From Polyangiaceae bacterium (GTDB taxonomy: Bacteria; Myxococcota_A; Polyangia; Polyangiales; Polyangiaceae), in NCBI GenBank assembly GCA_029266615.1, contig JAQSWN010000003.1, forward strand, positions 1 to 64,000: 64,000 nt of DNA, given 5' to 3'. Position numbers and translations under genes: made by a program. The notes beneath the pieces are model-generated. The model ran no database searches, was not told where the DNA came from, and saw only the letters and a program-made list of their open reading frames with translations. Positions 33,142-42,268 of this stretch are shown here, one piece after another (the first letter of the stretch is position 1; each line of letters opens with the position of its first letter).

Positions 33142-34033
33142 AGGCTACGAAGCGACGCTCGAGGAGCTCCACGAACGCCCTCACTTTGGGCGACAAGTTC
33201 CGAGCGCTGGGGTACACGACGTGCCAAGCCGTGGGCTCCGGCAAGAAGGCGTCCAGCAGGCTGGTGAGCTTGCCGCGCGTCGTCGCTTGGAGCGCGAAAT
33301 AGTCGGGCAGCCGCGCGACCCCGTGGCCGCTCGCGGCTAAGTCGCGCAAGAGAAGGAAGCTATTGGCCGCTGCGTGCACGCGCACCTGCACCGGCACGAG
33401 CTTCCGCTTCTCCCGGAAGCTCCAGACCGTGGGCGCGGTTTGGGCGGACATGATCAAGCAGTCGTGATCGGCGAGCTCGCGGGGGTGACGCGGCGTTCCA
33501 CGACGGCTCAGGTACTCGGAGCTGGCGTAGAGCCGAATGCGGCCTGGCGCGCCGATCTTCTTCGCGACGAGCGTAGAGTCCGCCAGCGCGCCGGCGCGGA
33601 TCGCGACATCGAAGCCTTCCTCGACCAGATCCACGCGTCGATCCGTGAGCTCGACGTCGAGCTTCACGTCGGGGAACGCGCGCAGGTACTCGCTGAGGAC
33701 GGGCCCGAGCAGGGTTTGCCCGCCTTCGCGGGTCATCGTGATGCGGAGGCGGCCCGATGGTTTGGCGCTCTGTTCCTCCACGGCGCGCTCCGCTTCGAGC
33801 AAGGAGTCGAGCGCGGGCGCGACGCGCACGTGGTAGGCCCGGCCTGCGTCCGTCAATCGGAGGCTGCGCGTCGTGCGCTCGAGGAGGCGCGCTCCCAGCG
33901 CGTCTTCCAGCTCGGCTACCTTGCGGCTCACGGTCGACTTCGGAATCCCCAGCGCCTCCGCCGCCGCGCGAAAGCTTTTGAGCTCGACGACCTTGGAGAA
34001 GGCGCTGACTGCGTTCAAATCTGGGACGGCCAT
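33131..34033 (-). CDS. LysR-family transcriptional regulator
   Basis: A 300-residue LysR protein. The N-terminal winged helix-turn-helix is AVSAFSKVVELKSFRAAAEALGIPKSTVSRKVAELEDALGARLLERTTRSLRLTDAG. The effector domain follows (RLRITMTREGGQTLLGPVLSEYLRAFPDVKLDVELTDRRVDLVEEGFDVAIRAG), as in the CrgA/DmlR-like subgroup. The ATG is at 34033. It is divergent from the NmrA-like gene with a 94-bp gap, the usual arrangement in which the LysR protein controls its neighbour. Confidence 0.94.
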   Translation of the reverse strand: MAVPDLNAVSAFSKVVELKSFRAAAEALGIPKSTVSRKVAELEDALGARLLERTTRSLRLTDAGRAYHVRVAPALDSLLEAERAVEEQSAKPSGRLRITMTREGGQTLLGPVLSEYLRAFPDVKLDVELTDRRVDLVEEGFDVAIRAGALADSTLVAKKIGAPGRIRLYASSEYLSRRGTPRHPRELADHDCLIMSAQTAPTVWSFREKRKLVPVQVRVHAAANSFLLLRDLAASGHGVARLPDYFALQATTRGKLTSLLDAFLPEPTAWHVVYPSARNLSPKVRAFVELLERRFVASAP

Positions 34034-34046
34034 TGTGCCTCTGGTG

Positions 34047-34077
34047 GGACAGTCTTTCTATTTTACGCGTATTGTCC
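34047..34077. promoter_or_regulatory. Possible LysR operator in the divergent promoter
   Basis: GGACA (34047-34051) and TGTCC (34073-34077) form an inverted repeat around an AT-rich core that probably contains both -10 regions. It lies midway between the lysR-type and NmrA-like starts. The arms are short, so this is tentative. Confidence 0.35.
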
Positions 34078-34127
34078 AGCACGGCTGCGCGCCCTAATTC
34101 ATTGGTGTTCCCCCGTTGGAGAAACCC

Positions 34128-35000
34128 ATGACTAGAACCCTTCTCATCACTGGCGCCACCGGCGCCGTATCGAGCGCCCTCATCCACGCCCTTGCGGGTG
34201 CGGGCGGCGTGACGCTGCGCGCCCTGGTGCGCGATCCCAACAAGGCGGCGCCTCTGCGGACCCGGGGCCTCCAAGTCGTGCTCGGTGACTTGGACGAGCC
34301 CGAGTCGCTCGCGGCCGCCTTCGAGGGAGTGAACGACTTGTGGCTCCTCAACAGCGTGAGCCCGCGCCAGCCCGAAAACAGCATGAACGCGCTGTGGGCG
34401 GCGAAGCACGCCGGCGTCGAGCGTGTGGTGCGCCTCTCCGCGATCGGCGCCAGCCATGACGCTCCGACTCGCAACGGGCGCTTGCACGCGCTCTCCGACG
34501 CGGAGCTCATGAGCTCGGGCTTGAAGTGGACGATCCTGCGCCCGCACTTCTACTTGCAGAACCTGCTGATGGCGGCGCCGGCCATCGCGGCGCAAGGCAA
34601 CCTCTATTGGGACATGGGCACGGGAAAGCTGGGCATGATCGATACGCGGGACGTCGGCGAGGTTGCGGCCAAGCTCCTATTGAGCGATCCCGACTCACAC
34701 CACGGCAAGATCTACACCCCCACCGGACCGGCCTCGGTATCGCTGGAAGAAGCAGCCAGCGAGCTGTCCCAGGGGTTGGGTAAGCCCGTTCGTTACGTCC
34801 CGGTGCCGCACGACGCCGCCCGGCAGAGCATGCTGGAGTCCGGGATGCCGCCGTGGGTGGTCGGGTTGCTCGGCGAGTACTCGCGGGCTTACGCCAACGA
34901 CTGGGGCAACTTCACGACGACCCATCTACCGGATCTGCTCGGCCGCCCTGCGCGCTCGGTGCGGGAGTTCGCGGCGGACCACCGCAGCGCCTTCGCCTAA
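34128..35000 (+). CDS. NmrA-like NAD(P)-binding protein (atypical SDR)
   Basis: A 290-residue Rossmann-fold protein. The nucleotide motif TLLITGATGAVSSALIHAL is at the N-terminus, followed by LRALVRDPNKAAPL and VVLGDLDEPESLAAAFEGV. The segment GLKWTILRPHFYLQNLL is typical of the NmrA/QorR2 group of atypical SDRs that sense or use NAD(P)H, often as quinone reductases. I chose the ATG at 34128, preceded by TTGGAG. It is divergent from the LysR-type gene, which probably regulates it. Confidence 0.9.
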   Translation: MTRTLLITGATGAVSSALIHALAGAGGVTLRALVRDPNKAAPLRTRGLQVVLGDLDEPESLAAAFEGVNDLWLLNSVSPRQPENSMNALWAAKHAGVERVVRLSAIGASHDAPTRNGRLHALSDAELMSSGLKWTILRPHFYLQNLLMAAPAIAAQGNLYWDMGTGKLGMIDTRDVGEVAAKLLLSDPDSHHGKIYTPTGPASVSLEEAASELSQGLGKPVRYVPVPHDAARQSMLESGMPPWVVGLLGEYSRAYANDWGNFTTTHLPDLLGRPARSVREFAADHRSAFA

Positions 35001-35806
35001 CCAATCTTGGACTGCTCGCCGATCTCGTCCAGGAACTTGTCGGGCCGCTTGAACAGCTCGTCGATTCGCTTCCGTGAGAGCTCCGCAAGCGGCCCCGGCT
35101 GCGGCCCGAGCGCGCACTGCAGCAGCACCGCTTCCTTGAGCATGGGCACTACGTCGTTACGGCAGCGCTTCTCGAACTCGGCGCCGTCCAGCTGGTCTTT
35201 ACGCGCGGTCGCCTCGAAGTCGATGAGGATGCATTCGAGCGGCGAGTTGCACACGATGAGGTTGTGCAGCTCCATGTCGCCATGAGCGATGCCCGCGTCC
35301 TGCAGCTTCACGAGCGAGTCGTACGCTTCGTGGAGGAGCCGCCAAAGCCCCGCCGCGCTCGCGAGAGGAAGCTTCTGCGCCAAGGGCAGGTTCTTTTCTT
35401 CGGGCTCGGCCCCGAACGGCGAGAGGCGATTGTACGGCTGCCCCGGCAGGAAGCAGCTTCGAAAGATTTGGTGGGTGGCGCCGATGGCAGGAGGAATATC
35501 CAGAATTTCGGCGACCTCGTTCTGTCGGTCGCGCTCCTCACGCGGATCGCCGTGCAGGCGCCCCGGGTAGTACGTCTTGCGAAAGTGCAGCGGGTACTGG
35601 GCCGCCAGCGGGTAGGTGGCGCGCGTCTCCTCCCCCGCAATCACGATATCCGCGGAAACGAGCGGCATACCGTTGGCTTCACGCTTCATGATCGTGCGAA
35701 CGACGAAGTCTTGGCGCGGCGCTTTCTTGATCCACACGGCGTACTCGGCCCCGACCCGCACCGAGTGGCGCGGAGAGACCGGGATGAGCTTGTCTTCGTC
35801 GTCCAC
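34997..35806 (-). CDS. Protein-kinase-fold protein with HGD/DFE motifs
   Basis: A 269-residue soluble protein. The catalytic loop is HGDMELHNLIV (H-G-D-x4-N), and the metal-site motif is IDFE in place of DFG. Upstream, Lys in HFRKTYYPG and Glu in ERDRQNEVAEIL could be the ATP-binding pair. This pattern is that of RIO/Bud32/lipopolysaccharide-kinase-like small kinases rather than Hanks kinases. Substrate unknown. The start is a GTG at 35806. Its stop codon overlaps the NmrA-like stop in CTAA (34997-35000). Confidence 0.65.
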   Translation of the reverse strand: MDDEDKLIPVSPRHSVRVGAEYAVWIKKAPRQDFVVRTIMKREANGMPLVSADIVIAGEETRATYPLAAQYPLHFRKTYYPGRLHGDPREERDRQNEVAEILDIPPAIGATHQIFRSCFLPGQPYNRLSPFGAEPEEKNLPLAQKLPLASAAGLWRLLHEAYDSLVKLQDAGIAHGDMELHNLIVCNSPLECILIDFEATARKDQLDGAEFEKRCRNDVVPMLKEAVLLQCALGPQPGPLAELSRKRIDELFKRPDKFLDEIGEQSKIG

Positions 35807-35907
35807 TCAGCCACGCTGGCGAGGATTACCGTAAAGGGCAAGCGTCTTTCACGTGGCGCGGCGCTTTGTGGCTTGGGTTTCCAGCAGCTTTCGGGTAGGC
35901 GAGCGAC

Positions 35908-36603
35908 ATGGCACGCCTCAAAGGTCGCCGCATCGTGCTCACGGGCGCGTCGCGCGGTGTAGGTCGAGAAACGGTTCGTCTGTTCACCGCCGAGGGCGCC
36001 GAGATCATCGGCGTGGCGCGTGACGCGGCGCGGCTCCAGCAGCTCGCGAGCGAGTTCCCCGGCTTCCAGCCGGTGGTCGGAGACATCACGGACCGCGGGC
36101 TCGGCGCGCGCCTCGCCGAAGCGGTGACCGCGCGCTGGGGCGCGTTGGATCTGCTCATCAACAACGCCGCCATTCAAGAGTACAACGCCGGCTTCCACGC
36201 CGAGCCCGTGGACGCGCTGGAGCGCAACATCACGACCAACGTGCTATCCGCGCACTGGCTCACCAATGCGCTCTTGCACTTGCTCGAGCGCGGCGCGGAG
36301 CCGCGCATCATCAACGTGAGCTCCGGCGCCGGCAAGCTGTCCGCCGTGCGCGACGAAGCCAACATGCCCGCCTACCGCCTCAGCAAGCTGCTGCTGAACG
36401 GCCTCACGCTGTCGTACGCGGGCGACTTGAAGGGCAAGGTCGCCGTCAACTCGCTGGACCCCGGTTGGCTGAAGACGGACCTCGGCGGCCCCAACGCCCC
36501 CGGTGAGCCGCCGGACGGCGCCGTGCGCATGCTGGAGCTCGCCACCAAACCGTTCTCGGTGACGGGCGGCTTCTGGTACGGCGCCGAGCCCATCGACTTC
36601 TGA
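35908..36603 (+). CDS. SDR-family NAD(P)-dependent oxidoreductase
   Basis: A 231-residue classical SDR. The cofactor site is LTGASRGVGRETV, the stabilising motif is LLINNAAIQEYN, the catalytic Ser is in INVSSGAGKL, and the catalytic YxxxK is YRLSK. The C-terminus has LDPGWLKTDLGG. Substrate unknown. It is divergent from the kinase-like gene. Confidence 0.93.
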   Translation: MARLKGRRIVLTGASRGVGRETVRLFTAEGAEIIGVARDAARLQQLASEFPGFQPVVGDITDRGLGARLAEAVTARWGALDLLINNAAIQEYNAGFHAEPVDALERNITTNVLSAHWLTNALLHLLERGAEPRIINVSSGAGKLSAVRDEANMPAYRLSKLLLNGLTLSYAGDLKGKVAVNSLDPGWLKTDLGGPNAPGEPPDGAVRMLELATKPFSVTGGFWYGAEPIDF

Positions 36604-36902
36604 GCGCGACGAGAGCACGGGGCGCGATGTAGCTGACGACGAGCTTGGACGAACGGCGCGAGCGGGCGTTCGTAAAGACTCTTCACTTTTCGCGTTGCGC
36701 TCGCGCTGACTTCATTTGACGGAGCTGCAGTCTGCTCGAGAAATCCCGCTGAAAAAGCTTTCTGTGCAGGTAGCGCGGAACGCAGAAGTGCTATAGCAGC
36801 CGAACCGCGAGTGGAACCGGTTTCATGCAAATGGGATCGATTCCACAAACGCTTCCAAGCGGCAGTCCGAGCGGAACAAGGGCTCGGCCAAGAGGCATAT
36901 TC
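36604..36902. other. Promoter region of the GH3/outer-membrane operon
   Basis: About 300 bp without a gene. TATAGC at 36792-36797 is a candidate -10 element. Two 14-bp near-palindromes follow directly (36812-36845), and CGCTTCCAAGCG (36850-36861) is a third small dyad. This is the layout of a repressible sugar operon. Confidence 0.5.
36812..36845. promoter_or_regulatory. Paired LacI-type operators before the GH3 gene
   Basis: TGGAACCGGTTTCA (36812-36825) and TGGGATCGATTCCA (36832-36845) are two 14-bp near-palindromes with CG at the centre. Their centres are exactly 20 bp apart, about two helical turns. This form is that of LacI-family operators. They sit between the candidate -10 (36792-36797) and the GH3 start, so repression by a sugar-responsive regulator encoded elsewhere is likely. 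Confidence 0.55.
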
Positions 36903-39293
36903 ATGCGCAAAAACTCCATCTCCGCCCTGCACCTCGGTTCCGGATTGCTCGTCGCTACGCTGCTGTACTCCGCGTGCTCCACGCGCCCCAGCGGCGTGAA
37001 CGTGACGCCGGGCGGCACAGCGGGAACGTCAGCGGCGACCGCCGGCTCCGGTGCCATACCCGGTGGTATGGGCGGCAGTACGGGCGTCCCCGGCACCGGC
37101 GGCTCGGCAAACGGAACGGCGGGTGGCCTCGGAACCGCCGGCACCACGCCGATCATGGAGAACGACGCGACTTGCATGGTGTCTCCCAAGCAGACGGCGA
37201 ACGTGCTCAAGCCGGTGGATCCCCGCACTTCCAACCTCGTGCAGCAGCTGACGCGAGACGAGAAGCTCGCGATGCTGAGCGGCGGCCAGCGCCTCGCCAG
37301 CGACTGGTGGACCATCGACTTCAACGCCACTGGCGCGGAGAAGATCGGCCTGAAGGACATGCCGATGCGCGACGGTCCGCGCGGCGTGCACCAGCTCAAC
37401 AACTCCAAGTCGACCACCTTCGCGGTGGCCGAGGCGCGCGCGGCCGCGTTCGACGTGAACCTGGAGTATCGCGTTGGCGAGGTAATTGCCGCCGAAATGA
37501 AGGCGTTCAAGTACGACGTCATGCTCGCGCCGACGATGAACGTGCTGCGTCACCCCGGCTGGGGCCGCGCTCAAGAAACTTACGGCGAAGACCCGGTCCT
37601 CGTCGGCAAGATGGCCTCCGCCTTCGTGCGCGGCATGCAGGAAAAGAAGATGATGGCGTGTCCCAAGCACTTCGCCGTCAACAACACCGAAAATAACCGC
37701 GGGGACGGCGCCGACGAGCCCAACGTGAACATGGTCGTGGACCCGCAGACCCTGCGCGAAAACTACCTGCGCCACTTCCAAATGGTCATCGAAGAGGCGG
37801 ACCCGGCCTGCATCATGGCGGCGTACAACCGCGTCAACGGCCTGCGCTGTACCCAAAACCCGGAGCTCATCACCAAGATCGTGCGCGACGAGTGGCAGTG
37901 GACGGGCATGATGGTCTCCGACTGGTGGGCGACCGTTGCCAATCAGGGCAACACGTCCATCTTGGCCGGCCTCGACTTGGAGATGCCGGACAACAACGCC
38001 TTCAAGGCGATCGACACCACGGTGCCCGGCACGCGTATCGACGAGGCCGCGACCCGCATCGTGAACGCACGCCTGAAGTTCGCTCACGACACGGACGCGT
38101 ACAAGAACGCGCCCGAGAACGTCGCCATCATCAACGAGCAGACGCACAAAGACCTCGCCAAGGAGACGGCCCTCAAAGGCGCCGTCCTGCTCAAGAACGA
38201 TAATTTGCTCCCGCTCGGCGCGATGGCGACAGCGGCCGGTATGGGCAAAGCCGACGCCAAGAGCATCGTCGTGCTCGGCCCGGATGCGATGAAGCCGAAT
38301 ACGGACGTGAACACGGCCGGCGTAGCTTCCGGCCTCGGTGATCGCGGCAGCAGCGCGACCAACCCGCCTTACGCGGTCTCTTTCTTCGACGGCTTGAAGG
38401 CCGCGGGGGACGCCAAGGGAGTGGCCGTCACGACGAACGCCAGCGCATCGGCGGCCAACACCGCCGACATCGCCATCATCCCGGTGACGATGGCGTGGGA
38501 GGACGAGGGCGAAGGTTACGACGTCGGGCAAGATCGCGCCGACCTCACGTTGAGCGGCCAGCATCCGAAGCATTGGGGCGCCACCAAGCCGGCCGCCTTC
38601 ATCGCGCAAGCGGTCGCGGCCAACCCGAACACCATCGTGGTGCTCGCCGTCGGCAGCGCGATCGTGATGGAAGACTGGTACGCGGGACCGAAGGCGATCG
38701 TGCAAACGTTCTACCCGGGTCAAGAGGGCGGCAACGCCCTCGCGAGCTTGGTGTTCGGTGACACCAACTTCTCCGGCAAGCTGCCCTTCACGGTGGCCAT
38801 GAATCCCGCCGACTACCCGCCCTTCCAGAACACCACCGGTGAAGACGCGATGGTGGACTACTTCCACGGGTACCGAAAGTTCGAGAAGGAAGCGAAGATG
38901 CCGCGCTTCTGGTTCGGCTTCGGGATGAGCTACACCAACTACACCTACGGCGACGTGAAGGTGCTGTGCACTACCGGTATCGCTCCGGACGGTGCGCTCA
39001 ACGTGGAGATTCCGGTGACCAACGCCGGAAAGATGGCTGGCGACGAGATCGTGCAGCTCTACATCGGCTACCCGATGACGGCGCAGCGCCGCCCCGCCAA
39101 GGAGCTCAAGGCCTTCGCGCGCGTGACGCTCGCTCCGGGCCAGACGCAGAACGTGCAGTTCAGGGTCCCGGCACGTGACATGGCCTACTGGGGCGCCACC
39201 GGGTGGACGGTGGAAAAGGGCCCGCACAGCGTGCTCATCGGACCTAGCGCGGACCCGACGAAGTTGAAGAGCGCGCCCTTCACCATCAACTGA
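36903..39293 (+). CDS. Glycoside hydrolase family 3 beta-glucosidase, lipoprotein
   Basis: A 796-residue GH3 enzyme. The signal peptide has the lipobox YSAC, followed by a Gly/Thr-rich linker (about 25-85). The GH3 N-terminal domain shows MRDGPRGVH, YGEDPVLVGKMA, CPKHFAVNN and the nucleophile segment GMMVSDWW (Asp340). The GH3 C-terminal domain follows (ALKGAVLLKNDNLLPL and later FYPGQEGGNALASLVFGD), then a fibronectin type III-like domain (GDEIVQLYIGYPMTAQRRPAKELKAF). It should release terminal glucose, or a related sugar, from oligosaccharides at the cell surface. I chose the ATG at 36903 with an AAGAGG site. The next gene, an outer-membrane protein, follows by 19 bp. Confidence 0.93.
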   Translation: MRKNSISALHLGSGLLVATLLYSACSTRPSGVNVTPGGTAGTSAATAGSGAIPGGMGGSTGVPGTGGSANGTAGGLGTAGTTPIMENDATCMVSPKQTANVLKPVDPRTSNLVQQLTRDEKLAMLSGGQRLASDWWTIDFNATGAEKIGLKDMPMRDGPRGVHQLNNSKSTTFAVAEARAAAFDVNLEYRVGEVIAAEMKAFKYDVMLAPTMNVLRHPGWGRAQETYGEDPVLVGKMASAFVRGMQEKKMMACPKHFAVNNTENNRGDGADEPNVNMVVDPQTLRENYLRHFQMVIEEADPACIMAAYNRVNGLRCTQNPELITKIVRDEWQWTGMMVSDWWATVANQGNTSILAGLDLEMPDNNAFKAIDTTVPGTRIDEAATRIVNARLKFAHDTDAYKNAPENVAIINEQTHKDLAKETALKGAVLLKNDNLLPLGAMATAAGMGKADAKSIVVLGPDAMKPNTDVNTAGVASGLGDRGSSATNPPYAVSFFDGLKAAGDAKGVAVTTNASASAANTADIAIIPVTMAWEDEGEGYDVGQDRADLTLSGQHPKHWGATKPAAFIAQAVAANPNTIVVLAVGSAIVMEDWYAGPKAIVQTFYPGQEGGNALASLVFGDTNFSGKLPFTVAMNPADYPPFQNTTGEDAMVDYFHGYRKFEKEAKMPRFWFGFGMSYTNYTYGDVKVLCTTGIAPDGALNVEIPVTNAGKMAGDEIVQLYIGYPMTAQRRPAKELKAFARVTLAPGQTQNVQFRVPARDMAYWGATGWTVEKGPHSVLIGPSADPTKLKSAPFTIN

Positions 39294-39312
39294 TCCCGAA
39301 CGAGTCAAGAAC

Positions 39313-40746
39313 GTGAAACTGTCTTCAGCGCGTGGTCTTCGTGTATTCGGCTTGAGTTTCGCGTGGGGCATGGCTTGTCTCGCCCTCGCTCCCGTGGCCG
39401 TGGCCCAGGACGGCGACGGCGCCGCTTCCGCGGCCCAAAACGCGGATATGGATGAGCCTTCGACCGAGGAGCAAGCTCCGAAGCCTGCTCCCCCGCCGGA
39501 GACGCGCGATCAAGCCGCCAAGGCCGCCTCCCCCACCGCGCCCGCCGCGGCGACGGAGGCGGCGCCGCTGGAAGACTACGCGCTCGAGCACCGCAACGAC
39601 TTCGTGCGCCCTGCGCCCTCCAGCACCCTCGAATGGCACGGCGGTCTCGAGGCAGACGGCGGGTATGCGAGCTACACGTTCGAGCGCGACGCCCGCCCTC
39701 AAGGCTTCTACGACACGCGTGGTCGTTTCGTCGTCGGCCCCACCGTCCAGTACGACTTCGGCGAGAATAAAGCCTGGTTCGTCCGCGCGCGCGGCGAGCT
39801 CGTCGCGTGGATGCGCGAGTACGGCTCGTATCAAATCAACGCGGACGACGTGTACGGCCAGTTCGGCGTGAAGGGGAAATGGGACATCAAGGTCGGCCGC
39901 TTCCGTACTTGGCGCGTCTACCACAAGGGGTACGGCTTCGACCTCTACACGCTGGAAGACCGAGGCGCGTGCCGCATCTCGACCGCGGTGACCGGAAGCT
40001 GCTCGCTGGAGACCGGCGGGGGCGCATTCGGCCCCTACACCTACGAGGTCAACCACCTGTACGACCGCGAGCCGGCAGGTCGCGCCGCGCTGCACGTCTA
40101 CCCGACGAAATGGTCTGGCATCGAGCTAGCGACCGGCATCGGTAACAACGGCGCCAACAACACGCTCGCCGGCCGCGGCGCGGCCATGATCCACTTCGAG
40201 TTCTTGCGGGTCTCCGCGGCGGCCGAGTACCGCACCTCCAAGCCCGCGCAGGAGAAGGCCTACACGGATCCGACCACGTCTCAGCTCGTGGCGTGCCCGA
40301 ACTGCGGCGTGTCGCGCTCCTACGGCGTGGGCGGCAGCGTGGAGGTGACGGTCAAGCCGGTAGCCGTCGCGCTGAACGCGGCGCAGAGCCATGAACGACA
40401 GTACACGGCCACCAACGGCACGCTCGATCAAGACGCGACCAACAAGCGCACCAGCCTGGGCGGTTACGTCGAGCTGGACGCAGGCTCCCTGATCATGGAC
40501 CGGAGCCTCATCGCAGGGTTCGGTATGAACCGGACGGAGGTCGTGGACGACATCACAAACTTCGAGCAGCATTACCAGAGCGCGGCCTACCTGCTCTACC
40601 CGCTCGGGTTCAACGCCGCGTCCGTGAAGCTCGTCTTCAGCCAAGCAACGCTGGACATCCAGTCCGCGAAGGGCGCGGGCATCGCGGAGACGCTGCCGCT
40701 CGGCACCATGCGCGCCGTGCGGCTCCGCCTGACTTACCCGTTCTGA
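39313..40746 (+). CDS. Outer-membrane beta-barrel protein paired with the GH3 enzyme
   Basis: A 477-residue exported protein: signal peptide ending near AVAQ, a low-complexity Ala/Pro/Glu region (about 35-85), then about 390 residues of alternating amphipathic strands with many aromatic residues, for example GRFVVGPTVQYDFGENKAWFVRARGEL. It ends RLRLTYPF, with the terminal Phe of outer-membrane barrels. One segment has a CPNC pair and another CRIST/CSLE, so disulfides are possible. It is encoded 19 bp downstream of the GH3 gene and is probably the porin that takes in the released sugar. The start is a GTG at 39313. Confidence 0.78.
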   Translation: MKLSSARGLRVFGLSFAWGMACLALAPVAVAQDGDGAASAAQNADMDEPSTEEQAPKPAPPPETRDQAAKAASPTAPAAATEAAPLEDYALEHRNDFVRPAPSSTLEWHGGLEADGGYASYTFERDARPQGFYDTRGRFVVGPTVQYDFGENKAWFVRARGELVAWMREYGSYQINADDVYGQFGVKGKWDIKVGRFRTWRVYHKGYGFDLYTLEDRGACRISTAVTGSCSLETGGGAFGPYTYEVNHLYDREPAGRAALHVYPTKWSGIELATGIGNNGANNTLAGRGAAMIHFEFLRVSAAAEYRTSKPAQEKAYTDPTTSQLVACPNCGVSRSYGVGGSVEVTVKPVAVALNAAQSHERQYTATNGTLDQDATNKRTSLGGYVELDAGSLIMDRSLIAGFGMNRTEVVDDITNFEQHYQSAAYLLYPLGFNAASVKLVFSQATLDIQSAKGAGIAETLPLGTMRAVRLRLTYPF

Positions 40747-40793
40747 GGGTCTCACCGCGGGGAGCCGAATCCGCTGGTGCAGAGCTGAGCTCG

Positions 40794-41174
40794 TCAAAAG
40801 TCTTTCGGCGTGCACGGCGAAGCGAGCTCGACCGTAAAGCCGGGTGGCGGCGACTCGGCCACCTCGCGCGCTTCGTCCGCAAACTGCTGGCTCGGTAAGG
40901 TGAGGCTTTCCACCGGCTCCCCCGCTTCTTCGAACAGCAGGTGGAGGTCGTCACGCGTGAGCGTGATTGTCACGCGGAGCTCGTCTTCTACGACGTAGCG
41001 GGCTTTGAGCTGGCTGCCGAGCAGCACCGGCACGTAGTGGCAGCGATTGACGCGCTCCACGCCGGTGGTGTCGTTCGTCATGATCAGCGCGACCGTGTCG
41101 GCGTTGACGTACTGCGTGCCGTCGCAACCCAGTGCGGCCAGCGCCGAGCCAAGGAGGAGGAGCTTGGTCTTCAT
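40794..41174 (-). CDS. Small hypothetical lipoprotein
   Basis: A 126-residue protein with a signal peptide and lipobox (LAALGC). The mature part has two further Cys (RCHYVP and SPCTPKDF) and mixed beta/alpha character; no family recognised. Its ATG overlaps the stop of the outer-membrane gene upstream (ATGA, 41171-41174), so the two products are made together and may interact. Confidence 0.65.
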   Translation of the reverse strand: MKTKLLLLGSALAALGCDGTQYVNADTVALIMTNDTTGVERVNRCHYVPVLLGSQLKARYVVEDELRVTITLTRDDLHLLFEEAGEPVESLTLPSQQFADEAREVAESPPPGFTVELASPCTPKDF

Positions 41175-42076
41175 GGAAACACCACCATGCGGAGGCCTAT
41201 CGAGAGCCAGGCGTGAAAAGACTTCGCGTCGATGTCGCCGGAGAACGTGACGTCTTCCCGTATCTCCGTGCGCGTGTGCAAGTAGCGACCGACGGAGAAG
41301 ACGCCGTAGGGCCCGAGGCCAAAGCCCTTCTTGGGGCGAAAGTCCAAGCCGCCCGAGAGCCGCGCGACGTCCAACCCGCGCGCGGTCGTGCTCTCGCGGT
41401 AGCGGCCCGCGTCGGAAATGGTCTGATTGCCGCTCGTCATGCCGAAGCCGTAGCCGAGCCAGCCGTTCATGCTCTCCGCAGCCGCAAAGCTGTACCGCGC
41501 CTCGATACCGGCGTGCACGGTCGTGGAGCTGCAAGACACGTCGTCGCCGACGTCGTTGCCGGCCTCGCAGCGAGCAGACGTTCGCGAATCGCTCCCTTCG
41601 TAGCCGACACCGAGGCTCACGTACGCGCCAAGGTACAGTTGGTCGATTACCTTGGCGCCGAGCCCGAGCTCCAAGGGTACCCATTGCCACCCGTAACGGC
41701 CGCTGAGCGAGTCCCGCCGGCCGGCGGTCGCGTCGCCGAGCGGAACCGCGAAAGCGCTGAGTGGCACGAAGTGCATTTGAAAGCCGGTGCGAGCGGGCGG
41801 CACGGCCGAGGGGCGTGCCGGCACGACCGCAGCGTTCGTGGTTGCGGGCGGCGGCGGTGTGGGCGCTACGGGAGCGATGACGACCGGTGGCGCCGGAGTC
41901 GGTACTGACGCGGCAGCGGTGGCAGTCGGCGCGCTCGGCGGGGGCTGGCCGGTGAACGCGCGGGGATCAGGCTGATTCGTAGGCGTGCCCGGCGCAGATG
42001 GCGCAGGCACAGCCGCGGGCTGCGCGCTGGCGACGAGGGGTACGAGCCAAGCACTCCAGACGACACGAAAGCGCAT
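41171..42076 (-). CDS. Outer-membrane beta-barrel protein with Pro/Ala-rich N-terminal region
   Basis: A 301-residue exported protein: signal peptide ending VASAQ, a Pro/Ala/Thr-rich region (about 20-95), then a beta-barrel-like domain of about 200 residues with strands such as LYLGAYVSLGVGYEG, GLDFRPKKGFGLGPYGVFSVGRYLH and a final WLSIGLRMVVFP. Cys pairs (RCEAG and VSCSS) may form a disulfide in an outer loop. The ATG at 42076 has a good GGAGG site. It overlaps the small lipoprotein gene by 4 bases. Function unknown. Confidence 0.7.
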   Translation of the reverse strand: MRFRVVWSAWLVPLVASAQPAAVPAPSAPGTPTNQPDPRAFTGQPPPSAPTATAAASVPTPAPPVVIAPVAPTPPPPATTNAAVVPARPSAVPPARTGFQMHFVPLSAFAVPLGDATAGRRDSLSGRYGWQWVPLELGLGAKVIDQLYLGAYVSLGVGYEGSDSRTSARCEAGNDVGDDVSCSSTTVHAGIEARYSFAAAESMNGWLGYGFGMTSGNQTISDAGRYRESTTARGLDVARLSGGLDFRPKKGFGLGPYGVFSVGRYLHTRTEIREDVTFSGDIDAKSFHAWLSIGLRMVVFP

Positions 42077-42268
42077 CCGTTCGACCTCCGCCCGCGCACG
42101 GCGCGCGGGCAACCCCTCATCTTAAACCCGCACCGCCAAAGGGAGGCAAGCGCGAATTTTCCGACCTTTACGACTTCTTGATGCGCGGCTCCGCGCTCTT
42201 GATCAGTTCTTGACGCGCCGGGCTCTAGCTTTTGCCGAGAGGAGCTTGCTCCTGGCAGCGAAAATATC

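Noticed and set aside
37029-39371. 780-residue open frame antisense to the GH3 gene
   Set aside because: It mirrors the GH3 gene in a high-GC sequence. The translation is rich in Arg, His and Val without any motif, while the opposite strand has full GH3 signatures.
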